The notes: generated by a model not told the origin, from the letters alone. Positions 12,154 to 23,411 are shown, counted from the first letter of the stretch. The stretch is DNA of 64,000 nt from Pomphorhynchus laevis (GCA_012934845.2 WNNJ02003035.1:1-64000), one strand, 5' to 3'. A program made the numbers and translations.

Positions 12154-12543
12154 ATTATTAAGATTTTTTATAATTTAAATCAAGTTAAAATAAAAAATTT
12201 AAATTTAAAATAAGTCAATTTTTATGAATTAACTAATAGATAACAAACTATGTATCAAAATAAGAATTAGAGGTCATCAGGAGGAACTGCTATGCTATCA
12301 GGTTTCGGCCCATAACTCCTCTACCCAACATAGCAGCGGGGCCAAATACATGCTAATGATGTATTTCCTCTGAAATAACTATCTAGTATCTTATTCTAAT
12401 ACAAAGTATATTATTTATTATCCATAAAAATTTGCCACTTAAGAGTGGCAAATTTTTATAATTTATATCAAGTTAAAATAAAAAATTGAAATTTAAAATA
12501 AACGTCATTTTTATGAATTGACTAATAAATAACAGACGTTGTA
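12154..12543 (-). mobile_element. PLE 3'-end fragments N2 and N3, joined by a foldback
   Basis: A second 3' UTR copy runs to about 12439 and includes the pseudoknot module (about 12287-12343) and the last sense codons. At 12424-12459 it folds back on itself with perfect 16-bp arms (ATAAAAATTTGCCACT) and a TAAG loop. It then resumes as a third, shorter 3' UTR piece ending at ACAGACGTTGTA (12543). The foldback sits exactly at the junction of the two pieces. Confidence 0.7.
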
Positions 12544-15439
12544 AATGACAATATTTTGAGCTGTAACTTACTCAGAACAAAAATTACTACAAGCAAGACA
12601 TTTTTAAATGTTTTTATAATTTAAGTAATTTAATCAAATACTTTTACGAATTGGTTTAAATCGTTCGTTTTGTCTTAAAACTTAAAATTCAAAACGTAAT
12701 TCAATTTAAAACGTAATTTTTATCGTAGAAGCCATAATGTAAAAATTTTAATACATCAATTGAGATAATAAATAATCAATAAAATAAAATAATAAAAAAA
12801 TAAAATTTTATTATTTAATTTATTTTATTATCATAAAATAATAAAATAAATAATCAATAAGTAATTACTGGTTAATTAATTGCAGAGGTGCAATTCACAC
12901 GTAGTGAAAATGTTTTCCTATGAATTCAACCGTATTGAATCCAATCAAGTGCATTATTTTCAATGATAAATAATACATATTATTTTCAATGGCTAATAAT
13001 ATTTTATAAGGAAGAATGAAAGCAAATTTAAGTGTATGTAAAAACGAATATTTTGAAAACTGGAATATTTGATTTGCAAAATACATTTAATGCTTAAAAA
13101 AATATTATTTGTGTAAATCGTTGAAATCACAAAGTCGTTTAATAGGTTAGCATTAAACTTGAATTAGGTGCATAATAAATCAGGCAAACAAGTTATGAAT
13201 GTTTTAAACTGAAATTATATGCATATAACTGCAATGTTGTATAAATTGTATATACTATCATTGGATAAAAAGTTATGAATTGTGAATAGTATTCGTAACA
13301 AGTAATTCAATTGCACTAAACTTGTCAGATACTCTGTAGACTTATCTACATTCCAAAATGTTGCGATAAAATACTAAACTTATCAAATCTTGAAACACGT
13401 CAATAAGTAAGTGTGATGTATATAAAGTTGAATTTATTTTAATAAAGATATTTTATATTTTTAAACTATTTACGAATAGTGGGTTATAAATTGAATAATT
13501 ATGTATAGCATAAATATAGCATTATATTTGAAGTCACGTGCATTTTTCGATACAGTTAACTGAATGGACATTTTTTGAATTTTATTGTAAACGTCTAGAA
13601 GATCACGATATTTACTATAAGGATTATTGTATACAAGTGACTACCATCATTACTAACTAATTTTTTAAATTTATTTTTTAATAATTAATAATCATCTTAA
13701 ATAATTTATTATCAATTAATTATCATTCTTTGTTAAAGTGTTTTATGCGACAATTCTAACATAGCATTCATAAAATTCTGTTTTATGTGACATATAAAAT
13801 TATTCGTATTCTCTGAATGCATATTCTTTTGTAAAAATATGGAGGTGATTAGTTAAAAATAATATTTCTTAATAATTAAATTGCTTTAAGAGATTACTAA
13901 AAATAATTCAATTGATAGAGACATCTATCAACGTAATATTTTTAATATTGCATTGACGGATGTACATGTAAATATTTCATTATTTTAACATTATTATTTA
14001 TTCTGAATGAAGAAATCGGGAGACTAAACATCATAAACTGACTCTATGTTTTTTCGACTCTTAAGTCTCATTAACAGTAGATTGCTGCACAACTGGATCT
14101 AGGTGCACAAATGGATTTAATTCCTAGTACACATTCGTGTACTGGTGAGAGTACTCATCACGAATAATTCGCTCACCAGGACATACTAATTGGGATTTAA
14201 AAGCACTTTTATCGAGCGCACATAAGCCAAGCTCCTTCATTGCTGGTGGTAATGAAACAAAGGACTTACTTTCCCGCCTATTTCTATTTTGATTGAAGGA
14301 ATCGGGAAAACTCAAAAAGCATAGTCGTGATGAATACAGTGACCAGTGCTAATTCCTAGTACATGGCTATGTACTAGAAGGACTTATTGAGCTGTCTAGA
14401 GATGCTGCACTTAAATTAATATATACAAACATTAACATGTTTATTTAACATGTTAATGTTTGTTTATCATTAACAAACATGTTAATGTTAAACATTAACA
14501 TGTTTAATTAATGTAATTAATTAAAAACATTAACAAACAATTAGCATTTTTATAATAAAAAAATATTTACAAAGTAAAATTTTATTTCAAATTTTATTGT
14601 ATGAATTTTAAGATTTAATTTTTGAAGAATTTTAATTAAATTAACTCAGTTAAGACAGCATTCAAATAATATTTTAATGTTTAATAAACATAATTTTGGA
14701 GAAAAGTTAAAAAATTACCCGTTATTTTTAAAAAATGATTTTGAAATATTTGCATTGTATTTTATTTGTTAAGATCAACCGTATGATTTTATTGATACGA
14801 AATACATAGAACGCAGACAAATCATTCTGATAATTCTGTTTTGCATTTGCGTCCTTACCGTCTTCATCCTAACATCATTTCTGTTTTATTATTTGATTAG
14901 GTAAATTATTTTATTCTTTTGTTTTCTTAATTCAAGCTAAGATTTCGAAGCGAAAACTAAGTATGACACGTAGACATTTTACTATTGATAGACATTTTAT
15001 ATCCCGAACTTACGACACGTTTCAGTATATGAATTGAGCTTGCGAACCATGTTAATTCTTATTATCGAAATAAACAGGCGATTGTGAATCTTAAACATTG
15101 TTTTAATTCGTTAGCATTACTTATAATTAATTCGTAATTGTTTTAATCTATTATATTCCAAATCTTATACACGAAATAGTTGGATGTACCACGGATTAGA
15201 TACATACTTCCCGCGTTGACCGTTCGTCAATCAATCATTTTTTCGTTTTGCGTCAACATCAATAATATTTAGTTTCTTAACAATTTGAACAGATATTCAT
15301 TAGATATTGACAAAGTTGACAGTAATAATTCCAAAGATCATGTTTTGGATAAATTCTCGTTTTAGGTAGATACAATTTGAAAAGTTAACAATATTCTCTT
15401 TTTAGGATAATTATCAATTATTATAGAAATAAAAATGGT
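12544..15439. other. AT-rich gene-free stretch
   Basis: No gene was recognised. Near 14425-14530 there is a dense cluster of nested inverted copies of AACATGTTAATG. An open frame of 63 codons at 14124-14315 (-) is of unknown origin and is flanked by two hairpins built on CTAGTACA. I see no splice context or homology for it. Confidence 0.5.
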
Positions 15440-15930
15440 CACTATAAAAATAAAATCAAACAGAAAATAGTATAATATATAAACCAATAAAATATTATGA
15501 AAAATAAATCTTAAAGAAATACTGAAACTATGTATTCTCGATACAACATTATTTTTCTGCTAATTTTCAAGCAAGTTTAATAGATCTTTTATATTTCTTA
15601 TAATAGAGAAATATAAATCAACAAAATAAAATTAAAAATAAATTTAAACTATTAAGCGGAAAATTTTTATGGATAATAAACAATGAGCTTTGTATTAGAA
15701 CAATGTACATAACATATTATAAAATTATAAAAAAATAAATATTTATTTTTAAAAATTTAAAGGAATAAATAGTTATAAATAATTAATAATTAATATTTAT
15801 ATAACGATAAAATTTAATATTTAAATTTAAAAAAGTTAATTTCTATGAATTGACTAATAAATAATATACGATGCATTAGAATAAGAATAGATGCCATCAA
15901 GAGTAACTGCTATTTTATCTATTTTAGCTA
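15440..15930 (+). mobile_element. Scrambled PLE fragments N4
   Basis: Three PLE pieces lie in + orientation. 15440-15520 is ORF C-terminal sequence. 15517-15590 resembles the element's 5' leader: it shares GAAATACTGAAACTATGTAT with the leader of the intact copy (about 44466-44486, minus strand). 15600-15930 is the ORF end and the start of the 3' UTR. A leader placed between two 3' ends is what a head-to-tail PLE array would leave after decay. Confidence 0.5.
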
Positions 15931-15979
15931 TTTTAATCTATTTTAATATATTTAAAATATATTTTAATTAAAATGCTTT

Positions 15980-16525
15980 TAATTTGTAATTACTTAATGC
16001 TCATACATAAATGCATAGGCATTCATGTATACCATAAAATCTTTAAATATAATATATTAAATAATGAATTTAAGAATTGTAACAATATGTAACAAAATTT
16101 ACTTTCTTCAAAATCATTTAAATAATTTAATAAATGCATATTTTAAAGTAGGTTACTATGAAAATAAAATTAAACAGAAAATTATAAAATATATAAATCA
16201 ACAAAGTATTGGACAAATAAATTTAAACTATTAAGTGGAATTTTTTGATAATAAATAATATACTTTATATTAGAATAGAATACTAGATAATTAAATTTCA
16301 TCAGAGTCAATACGTCATTTGCGCGAATTTGACCCTACTGCTATGTTGTATCGAGGAATAAAGCCCAAACCTGATAAAATAGCATTTCCCCAGAAGACTT
16401 CTAATCCTTATTCTGATCCATCGTTTTTATTTATTAGTCAGTTCATAAAAATTGACTTTTATTTTAAATTTTAATTTTAAATTTTTACATGATAAAGTTA
16501 AAATTTGATATAACTTGTAAAACTT
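15980..16525 (+). mobile_element. Decayed PLE 3' fragment N5
   Basis: Plus-strand copy of the PLE C-terminal coding region (about 15985-16250, frame-broken), followed by a degenerate 3' UTR. In the pseudoknot module near 16330-16390 the helix strands have drifted (GACCCT against AGCCC). It is more diverged than the copies at 41, 44 and 57 kb, so probably older. Confidence 0.65.
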
Positions 16526-16530
16526 GCTGG

Positions 16531-16550
16531 AGCTCATTGGTACCGTGACC
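16531..16550 (-). ncRNA. Degenerate partner of the hammerhead-like motif at 16810
   Basis: On the minus strand this repeats the start of the motif at 16810-16851 (TCACGGTA, then ATGAGCTCC), but with CCAATGA in place of CTGATGA and no GAAAC/GTC half. The two lie about 300 bp apart in the same orientation, as if they bounded one unit. Confidence 0.4.
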
Positions 16551-16809
16551 ACAATAATTATTCATGGACACGTAAGCACAACCTTAAACAAAGTGCACAA
16601 AATATAAAATATAATTTGTTGTTACACCTGCCCTGGGGCACCCAATGGTGTACTCATAAATAAATCAGTTTTCCTCACAAGGAGGCATAAACACTAGGTA
16701 ACATTTTATATATCCTCATGAGATCAAGAAATAGAACCGAATTATTCTCGCAATATTCAAAGTCGCTACGTATGCCCAGTCATCCTCTGTGTGATGACAA
16801 ACTTCAACA

Positions 16810-16851
16810 ACGGTAGACGCGTTTCGTTCTAACGGAGCTCATCAGTACCGT
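16810..16851 (-). ncRNA. Candidate type I hammerhead ribozyme, PLE/retrozyme style
   Basis: Minus-strand order: ACGGTA, CTGATGA, a 13-nt stem II region (GCTCCGTTAGAAC), GAAAC, GC, GTC, TACCGT. Stem I is a perfect 6-bp pairing of ACGGUA with UACCGU. The conserved cores CUGAUGA and GAAA are intact, and the expected cleavage triplet is GUC. Stem III is only the palindrome ACGCGU, too short to close by itself. In known minimal hammerheads of PLEs and retrozymes such palindromic stem IIIs allow dimer activity. Stem II is imperfect here. Activity is inferred, not shown. Confidence 0.6.
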
Positions 16852-17274
16852 GATAACGAAATCCTTATTATTATAAATATGAATCTATGAGTTTACTTGC
16901 CAAATACTGAGTAGTCTGTAACATCATTGTATTTGTAAACCAGTTATAACCCAGTCATAACCCATTCATGCAGCCCAGTTGTATCTTAACTGGTTATAAT
17001 TATTTAAGAATTATAATTAATTATAGCCTAGATAATGGAAATCATAAGTTTAATAAGACTAATTTATTTTCGGGATTTTCAAATTTAATAAAACGAAGAA
17101 AATTCAATCTCCTCGAAATTAATTTACAATTTACATTTCGTCAATTTGATGTTGACATCTTTGGGATACTGCATTATAAAGGTAGAAAATTGTCTAATTT
17201 TTGATATTTATTATTAATGAATATTGGTTATCTAATCTAAATCGATTAAACTTACTTTCCTTTGTCTTTAATAG

Positions 17275-18007
17275 AGGGAAGAATTCATATTTTAAGAAGA
17301 ACAAGAAAAATCGCCGAACTATTGGTTTAAAAGATAGATTTAAATCAAAAGATTTTCTTAAATCTTCTCAATGCGATTTCAAAAGTGTTACAACTGGAGG
17401 GGCTGCTGAGAGAGATTACCTAATTAAAAATGACGAAGATGATGATTTTTATGTGCATAAGAAAAATACACTAGACGATCACTTTTTTATGTCAACGTCA
17501 ACAGGCAGTCGACTACCTCCCATACCCGAAGCAAATGCTCCGAAGCAACCACAGTCTCCTAGCGGTAGCAATTCGTCAAACAGTCATTCTGTGTCGTCCT
17601 GCGCCAATTACAACCAATCTGAAAACGTATCAAACCTAAGAGAATCTGCAATATTGTTTCCTTCTTTGAGCACGTTAAAATCCAGCACCAATAGTATTCG
17701 AAAAAGTATATCATCTTCGAATAACGGAAGTGAAAGTCCTGATTTTGCAAAAATTGATGCCCAATTTAAGAAACAGAGCCATTTCTCGAGACAAGGACTT
17801 CTCACTCGCAATTCTTTAGATACTGTAATTCGTAATAATCGATATACCAGGAATCAGGACTCACCAACGGCGGCTGCCGAAATCTACGAAAATGAATATA
17901 TTCAACAACAGCAGCGAGGGCATCATAGACCTTCGTTTAGATCATCCCGATCGCTGAGTTTTATTCGAAGTAGCGCAGATTCTGGTAGTGAACGCAGCGT
18001 TTACTGA
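17275..18007 (+). CDS. Terminal exon of an unrecognised serine-rich protein
   Basis: An open frame of about 244 codons ends at TGA 18005-18007. I place the exon start at 17275 because a strong 3' splice site precedes it (a pyrimidine tract ending TTTGTCTTTAATAG). The upstream continuation of the frame is AT-rich and intron-like. The exon begins at the third base of a codon. It encodes a basic stretch (KKNKKNRRTIGLKDRFKSK), an acidic patch (NDEDDDFYVHKK), a proline-containing segment (GSRLPPIPEANAPKQPQSPS), long Ser/Asn-rich low-complexity sequence, and a tail of SRSLSFIRSSADSGSERSVY. This is what a disordered cytoplasmic tail of a larger protein looks like. I do not recognise the family, and the upstream exons were not found in the window. 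Codon use and base composition are less AT-rich than the flanks, which supports real coding. Confidence 0.7.
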
Positions 18008-18132
18008 ACAGGGCACTATTTTTGTATATTATATATGTGACAAAATGGTAGAATTAATATATCTGTCAATCCTATCGACACAATAGAACCTGCATTTAAA
18101 TCTATCGCAAAAAAGTAGGAAATCTATTGTCA

Positions 18133-18149
18133 AATAAATTAAGAATAAA
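18133..18149 (+). terminator. Likely polyadenylation signals of the 17.3-18.0 kb exon
   Basis: Two AATAAA hexamers (18133-18138 and 18144-18149) lie about 130 bp after the stop codon of the serine-rich exon. In an AT-rich region such hexamers also occur by chance, so this is positional support only. Confidence 0.4.
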
Positions 18150-19134
18150 TATATAATTCCATTGTGATTCTTATTTATTCGTGAAATTTTAACGAAAATA
18201 TTTATAATGTTAATATCCATATTATTTTAACATTGATTTACGTAAGTGTTTCTAAATTGACGTAAGTGCTTCACTAAAATAACAAGTTTAGAATATGCTT
18301 TTATTAATTGTTTTGGAACACTATCTAATAATCAAAAGCTTTTTAAAATTTGCTTAAATGCGTTGTCAATTTACGAAGAGAAGAATATATTTTAACTTGA
18401 TTTATGAGTCATCCTTAAGATGACTTTTCATTCCTTATCCTACAAAGGGAAAATTTAACTGCACAAAGACAATTTAATATAAAGCACAAACCTAAATAGT
18501 GAGTTCGACTCACTATTATTTTTGTAACAAAAAATCATCAACCCAAGTTAGCTCTTGCTAACATTAAATTAAAATTAGGTTTATTTCAACTCCTATCAGA
18601 TTACTGGTTTTTTTCTAATGATATTCTTAACTGTAAACGTTTACTAATAACTACGAAAGAGAGGAGTTTAGTTTAGCTAATATTTAAGAGTAAATGTGAT
18701 GCGAACGAGAAACTGATTTTTATTGTGGAATCACTCTTTTGAGTCAAAGTTATTCTTTAAATGTCATTAGCAATGTATTACAAACTTCTAAGAATATGGA
18801 TTCTAGCCTTCTAAGAATATTGACGGTCTTAGACTCTTTCGCAGTCACTTTTGATGTAAGACAAGAATATCCCTTGCGCTTTATTCGACTTTATCTGCTT
18901 TCAATTTATTTAGTGTTTATTTTAGTGATCTGTCTCCCTTACTGAAAAGTTTCGTCGATTGAAAAAATTATCTCCGTCGATATATTTAATATTAAATATA
19001 TCGTAAGAATAGATAATATTACAAAATAGTCAACAAATTTTCAATGACTGCGCAATTAAATTAACCTAAAATTTGAAACTAAGGAACTAAACTATAGATG
19101 ACTAGTTTAATAATAGTAATCATTAGGAAATTTA
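18150..19134. other. AT-rich stretch without a recognised gene
   Basis: Contains perfect small foldbacks, for example AATAGTGAG and its complement around TTCGA near 18496. The open frame at 18739-18945 (+) shows no recognisable domain. Confidence 0.4.
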
Positions 19135-19320
19135 ATGAAAGTCTTTCATTAAATCTAATTGCCAATAATAGCAGATGAGTCGAGTGATCGTCAGCCAACA
19201 TTTAAAGGACCGAATCGTGAAACAAAGGTATTGGACCAGTAGCTAATAATGTCCACTAATACTGAAATGTGGCGTACAGCTGTTGGTTTATAGATAAGAT
19301 AAAAATAGAGTGTATAATCA
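19135..19320 (+). repeat. Dispersed repeat R1, copy 1
   Basis: About 190 bp matching 38850-39060 in the same orientation. Landmarks are GTCTTT..ATTAAATCTAA, GTCGAGTGATCGTCAG, ATCGTGAA, CACTAATA.TGAAATGT and GATAAGATAAAAATAG. No coding potential and no recognised family. Confidence 0.6.
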
Positions 19321-19460
19321 AATTTATATATATTTATATATTTTTATATATGATGTATGCCCTATATATAATAAATGTAATTACATGTATTTACGTATAA
19401 ATAAATTTATAAGTAATTACTCAAATAAATTTAAAAAAGTTACTTATTAAATTTTTCTTA

Positions 19461-19577
19461 TCAAGTCATCCCGTGTCGTCTTGCGCACAATTACAACCAA
19501 TCTAAAAACGTATCAAACCTAACAGAATCTGCGGTATTGTTTCCTTATTTACAATACTTAATGCCTAATTTAAGGAA
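19461..19577 (+). pseudogene. Broken partial copy of the serine-rich exon
   Basis: 19461-19550 matches about 17575-17668 of the terminal exon in the same orientation, with shared strings such as ATTACAACCAATCT and AACGTATCAAACCTAA. A further short match follows: ATGCCTAATTTAAGGA against exon sequence near 17758. The reading frame is not maintained. It is either a remnant of a tandem duplication or a displaced fragment, about 1.8 kb downstream of the original. Confidence 0.75.
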
Positions 19578-19579
19578 AA

Positions 19580-20504
19580 TATATATGAGATTACATATTT
19601 AACACCTCTTTTAGATACATTTCTTGAGACGAGCCCTTAAACAATCACCACTATGCCATGCATACAAATGACATACATATTACATTTAGACATTTATTGA
19701 AGAATGAACAATTATTGTGTTAAGTATTTAAAACGAGTAATAGCTCATGACGATATTCAAATTCAGCATAGTTCTGTAAAATGGCTCAAAGAGAATTAAC
19801 TTATAAATGTGATACTGTTTCCTTTTTTGAAGATGATTTAATAATTTAATTTTATCTTGTTGAGTATAAGGTAAATATCACCATGTTGAAGTTTTCACGT
19901 GTATCAATACGGCAATGCAAACAAATTATTATTTTAGACCAACTTTTCATACAAAGTTTATCAGCCGCGCTTTAAATACTGCCAACGTCCGCAAATCATG
20001 AAGCCGCCCAATTTATACATGCTAGATGGACGTCTGTCCGATGAAGTGACTGTTTTCCCTAGTTCCAAGGCAAATGCCTCCTGTGGGATGCAACTTACTT
20101 AGACACGAATGCTTAGGCATGCTTAGACACCCACAGCAACGTCGGACAAGCGGCACAGCAAGCATGAGGATCAATCACAGTTGCAAAGGAACGAAAACGA
20201 CAGAAATACCTCAATCTATTCCAGCCCTATTATTTCCTTTCTTTCTGAGTCGAAACGTATGGGGCGCTGGGAAACCTCTAATAACAAACTGCAGGAAAAA
20301 TCTTCTGATATCAGTGTGATCTTGATGTACTATGTTTTAGCTCTAGATATAAAATGTATGAATTTGTAAAAGATTCTCGCAAGTTATTCAATTTCCTTAA
20401 ACGGTCAAATATAAGAATACAGAAGCTAGCATAGTGAAAGTATAGGTGGTATTAAATTAATTACTCAAAAGAAATAATGAGACCATTCCGCGTGAATTAT
20501 GTAC
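19580..20504. other. Unassigned stretch, partly GC-richer
   Basis: 19980-20370 is less AT-rich than its surroundings and has overlapping open frames of 62-81 codons on the + strand. I recognise no domain. On the minus strand TATTTAAAGCGCG near 19968 resembles a TATA element, without further support. This may be an unrecognised repeat. Confidence 0.3.
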
Positions 20505-20660
20505 GCAATAATTTTTAGCCAGACGCGGAAGAACGACGATAACAGTAGCAAGTACCGTTTCGTCATCACAATGACTCATCAGTGTCAGATCCCTCCCACT
20601 GCTGGACTCAGAGGAGGACTGGCAAATAGCCTATGACACGAGCCATGTGTATGAAGTACC
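20505..20660 (-). ncRNA. Hammerhead-like repeat HH1 (minus strand, stem III eroded)
   Basis: Minus strand: TTTGCCAG, a foldable 30-nt insert (CCTCC against GGGAGG), TCTGACA, CTGATGAGTCATTGTGATGAC, GAAACGG. CUGAUGA and GAAA cores are intact, and stem II is GUCA/UGAC with loop UUGUGA. The expected GCCGUC cleavage strand is replaced by GGCTATT, so stem III and the GUC triplet are degraded. The 3' flank (TTACTGTTATCG-like sequence, then TTCCGCGTCTGG) is shared with HH5 at 33 kb. It faces HH2 head to head, joined by a foldback of GTGTATGAAGT (20647-20657) and its complement (20667-20677). Confidence 0.6.
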
Positions 20661-20766
20661 AGAACGACTTCATACACATGACTCGTGCTTTGTGCCGTCT
20701 GCCAGTCACCTTCTATATCCAGCACTGGGAGGGATCAGGCACTGATGAGTCATTGTGATGAGGGAT
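20661..20766 (+). ncRNA. Hammerhead-like repeat HH2 (GAAA lost)
   Basis: Plus strand: ATGACTCGTGC upstream flank, GCCGTC (20694-20699), stem I TGCC paired with GGCA, CTGATGA (20742-20748), and the stem II sequence TCATTGTGATGA. It ends at GGGATTTTTC where GAAAC should be, so the catalytic core is incomplete. The cleavage strand is better preserved than in HH1. Confidence 0.55.
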
Positions 20767-20867
20767 TTTTCAATAATTTATATTTTTTGACCTCTATTTA
20801 CACATTTTAGCGATGTCGGTAATTGTTACACTATTAATACTACAATTTCAATAGTCATATAGATTTT

Positions 20868-21145
20868 TGCAACTCTTTGGCCCCGCTTCGATGTTGGGTA
20901 GAGGAGTTAGGGGCCGAAACCTGATAGCATAGCAGTTCCTCATGATGACCTCTAATTCTTATTCTGATACAACGTCTGTTGTTTATTAGTCAATTCATAA
21001 AAATGACTTTTTAAATTTCAATTTTTTATTTTAACTTGATTTAATTTATAGAAAAATATTTAATTATTAAAATTTGATTTAGCATTATTATGTTTTGTTT
21101 AGTTTATAATTATATTAAATACTATACTCAGTTAGCTGATTTGAG
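20868..21145 (+). mobile_element. PLE 3' UTR fragment N6
   Basis: Plus-strand 3' UTR only. It contains the pseudoknot module (GGCCCC at about 20880 through CATAGCAG at about 20936, with one arm mutated to CTTCGATG) and the element's 3' terminus CAGTTAGCTGATTT. Confidence 0.75.
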
Positions 21146-22026
21146 TAGTTCCTAAATTGTTATAGTTGTATTCAAAACAACTCAATGTGTTACAAATTGT
21201 ATTTTTACAAATTGTAAAAATACCAAACAAAATCACATGAATAAATTTTGCGTGTAAATAAAAGTTTATATCTAAATTCGCAATTTTTAAGCACAGTGGT
21301 AAAATTAGCAGCCTTTTGTAATCAATAATTCTAGTTATAAATTAAAATTCAATTAAAATTAAAGATTTTATTTTTAAATTGCAATTGAAATCATCTGATT
21401 AGAGTATATTATATATATCCATTTGTGAAGATGTGAAGATTCAAACAATTGTATTAACATCATTGTTAAAATTAAATTCAAACATGTATATTAGAAATTT
21501 ATTATATTTTATAGTGAATAATATACACTTCGTATTGTATTTTTAATTAGATGGGTATATCACTTCAGAGAGATATCCTATAATTACAAATAATTCAGCA
21601 ATTGAAGTTGATTTTTTACGTTTAAAATATATTTTAAATAAAAAATTAAAAACAAAATATTTTTAATAGAATTTTAAATTCGCAATTAAATTGCGAATTT
21701 AAAATTGTATTAAAATTGGTTGTACAATATTTAACATGTAATCAACCAAAATTATATTTAATAGTTATTTAACTTTAATGTAAATAATTATATTAAATAA
21801 TTATTTGTTCAAACTTAATCATTTTCAATTACTTTTTTAAACAAATTAGAATATTTAAATAAAACAATAAATAACTCAATCAAACCATGTATTTGACCTT
21901 GCTCTCCTTTAGCTCAAAGAAACATATCTTGCTAGTATAACATATATTCTGCTTCAGGGTAGCCAGCTTTTGCTTTTGACGCTTTCATGTCTGCTACTCT
22001 TCTTATAAATTTCTTTGTGTCTTCTC
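21146..22026. other. AT-rich stretch without a recognised gene
   Basis: Short foldbacks only, for example AATTCGCAATT and its complement near 21675-21700. No coding family was seen. Confidence 0.4.
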
Positions 22027-22107
22027 TGGTGCTTCCCTTAAAGCACGGATTTAAGGGAAGCAAGGATTCATCCGTGCTAATCTTCTTGCTGGAAGATTAG
22101 CACGGAT
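22027..22107. repeat. Two adjoining short-loop inverted repeats
   Basis: CTTCCCTTAAA folds back near 22032-22060. Immediately after, 22070-22085 and 22092-22107 are perfect 16-bp complements with a 6-nt loop. The GCACGGAT/ATCCGTGC string occurs three times, which points to serial local copying. Confidence 0.85.
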
Positions 22108-22143
22108 TTTTCTACTTGCTCCTGAGACTTGGCTCGTTTTATT

Positions 22144-22440
22144 TTATTGTGATGCATTAGTTGGTAAGAGTATAATAGACTGAGCAAATACGTTTACAAC
22201 GCTAGCATCTACTAGAGAACGTTCAAATCGACCGCCAAATAGTCGTGCACATTCTACATCTAAACTTGTATTATCTTCTGTTGGGCTTGTTCTACGCTCA
22301 AAAACAATTCTCGGATGTACTACAGATAGTACTGGCCCAAGCAATATAACAATGCCCACTTCGCCCGACTCCGTTAGCATAAAATCAGTCGCATCATGAT
22401 ATAGTTATTCCTCTGAGTCTACATGAGAAGGCGTGCGTCA
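22144..22440 (-). mobile_element. Possible retroelement endonuclease remnant
   Basis: A 78-codon minus-strand frame ends with ARLFGGRFERSLVDASVVNVFAQS. A D-x-x-V-x-N-x-x-A-x-S pattern of this kind resembles the nuclease strand at the C-terminus of some REL-type non-LTR proteins. No zinc block or RT is attached, and I did not align it to the 58-61 kb family. It is a fragment at best. Confidence 0.3.
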
Positions 22441-23290
22441 AAATAAAGTTAAGAGCATCGTTTACATTTTTATTAGCTTAATTAAATGGTTGAGTTGAAG
22501 GATTATTAACTTAAACATTTAAATATATAAATAATAAATGATTATATTAATTATTTTTAAAGCAAATAAATATAATTATACAAAATATGTATATTAAAAT
22601 TTAAAAAAGGGTTGAATGACTAAACATCTGAAAAATATTAACAATGTAATAAGCATAATTATTAAGCACTAGGTAGTTCACTTATAAACATTAAATATTC
22701 AAAGTGATAATTTTTAGATATTCGAGCTAATATTATCATACATTATAATACATTAACTTTATCAGTTAAAAATCTAAATTTTTAATTTATAATAAATCAG
22801 TTTGTATATTAGAAAACATTATAAAAGCGGATATTAAATATTTTACTGGCTTAAATTTGTGTCAAATTTGTAATTTAGAATAAAAATAATTTTTATGTAA
22901 AGGGTGTTCTAAATCTGCAATATAAAAATTTTTACATAAATTTTTTATTTTTAAGGTATGGCCATAAATGCGTATTTCTAGCATATTTAATTAACTAGAA
23001 ATATAATATAGTAATTTGAAAATGTTGTTTCGTTTTGAAACGTGTTATTAAATTAAATAAAAGTAAACGTTCCAAATTTGCGACTTGCTAGATCTGCTGA
23101 CCAAATGCATACCACTTTTAAATTTATTACCAAATGGGTAAAATTGGTCACTGTGACCAATCAATAGTGATACTTAATGCGTAACTGTGACTCATTAAGT
23201 CATTAAGTTGATTATATTTCTAAATAGTTCATAATAATCTGATATATTATACTTAGAGCAGAAAATATTTGGTGAAAAATGGGAGTGGAG
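22441..23290. other. AT-rich stretch without a recognised gene
   Basis: No coding family, RNA gene or known repeat was recognised here. The only structure seen is short AT-rich foldbacks. Confidence 0.4.
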
Positions 23291-23335
23291 TAGCTGAAAG
23301 GTTTTTTAGTACATCATTCACATGTTCGTTGATTC

Positions 23336-23411
23336 CCGTCTGTTAGTCATCCTCTTCATCCAGCAGTGGGAGAAATCTGGCACTGATGAGTCATTGTGAT
23401 GACGAAACGGC
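23336..23411 (+). ncRNA. Candidate hammerhead ribozyme HH3 (complete core)
   Basis: Order on the + strand: CCGTC, stem I TGTTAG paired with CTGGCA (6 bp, two G-U pairs), an extended insert, CTGATGA (23383-23389), stem II GTCA/TGAC with loop TTGTGA, GAAAC (23404-23408), GG closing stem III with CC. Every conserved hammerhead element is present: CUGAUGA, GAAA, GUC and three helices. The open end is stem III (4 bp), so the layout is type III-like with a long stem I. The 3' flank (GCATCTAGCAGTGTTTTTCG) is shared with HH4. Confidence 0.7.

Noticed and set aside
17201-17274. Upstream part of the 268-codon frame as coding
   Set aside because: It is AT-rich, has a strong acceptor at its end, and shows no coding character. 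The exon more likely starts at 17275.
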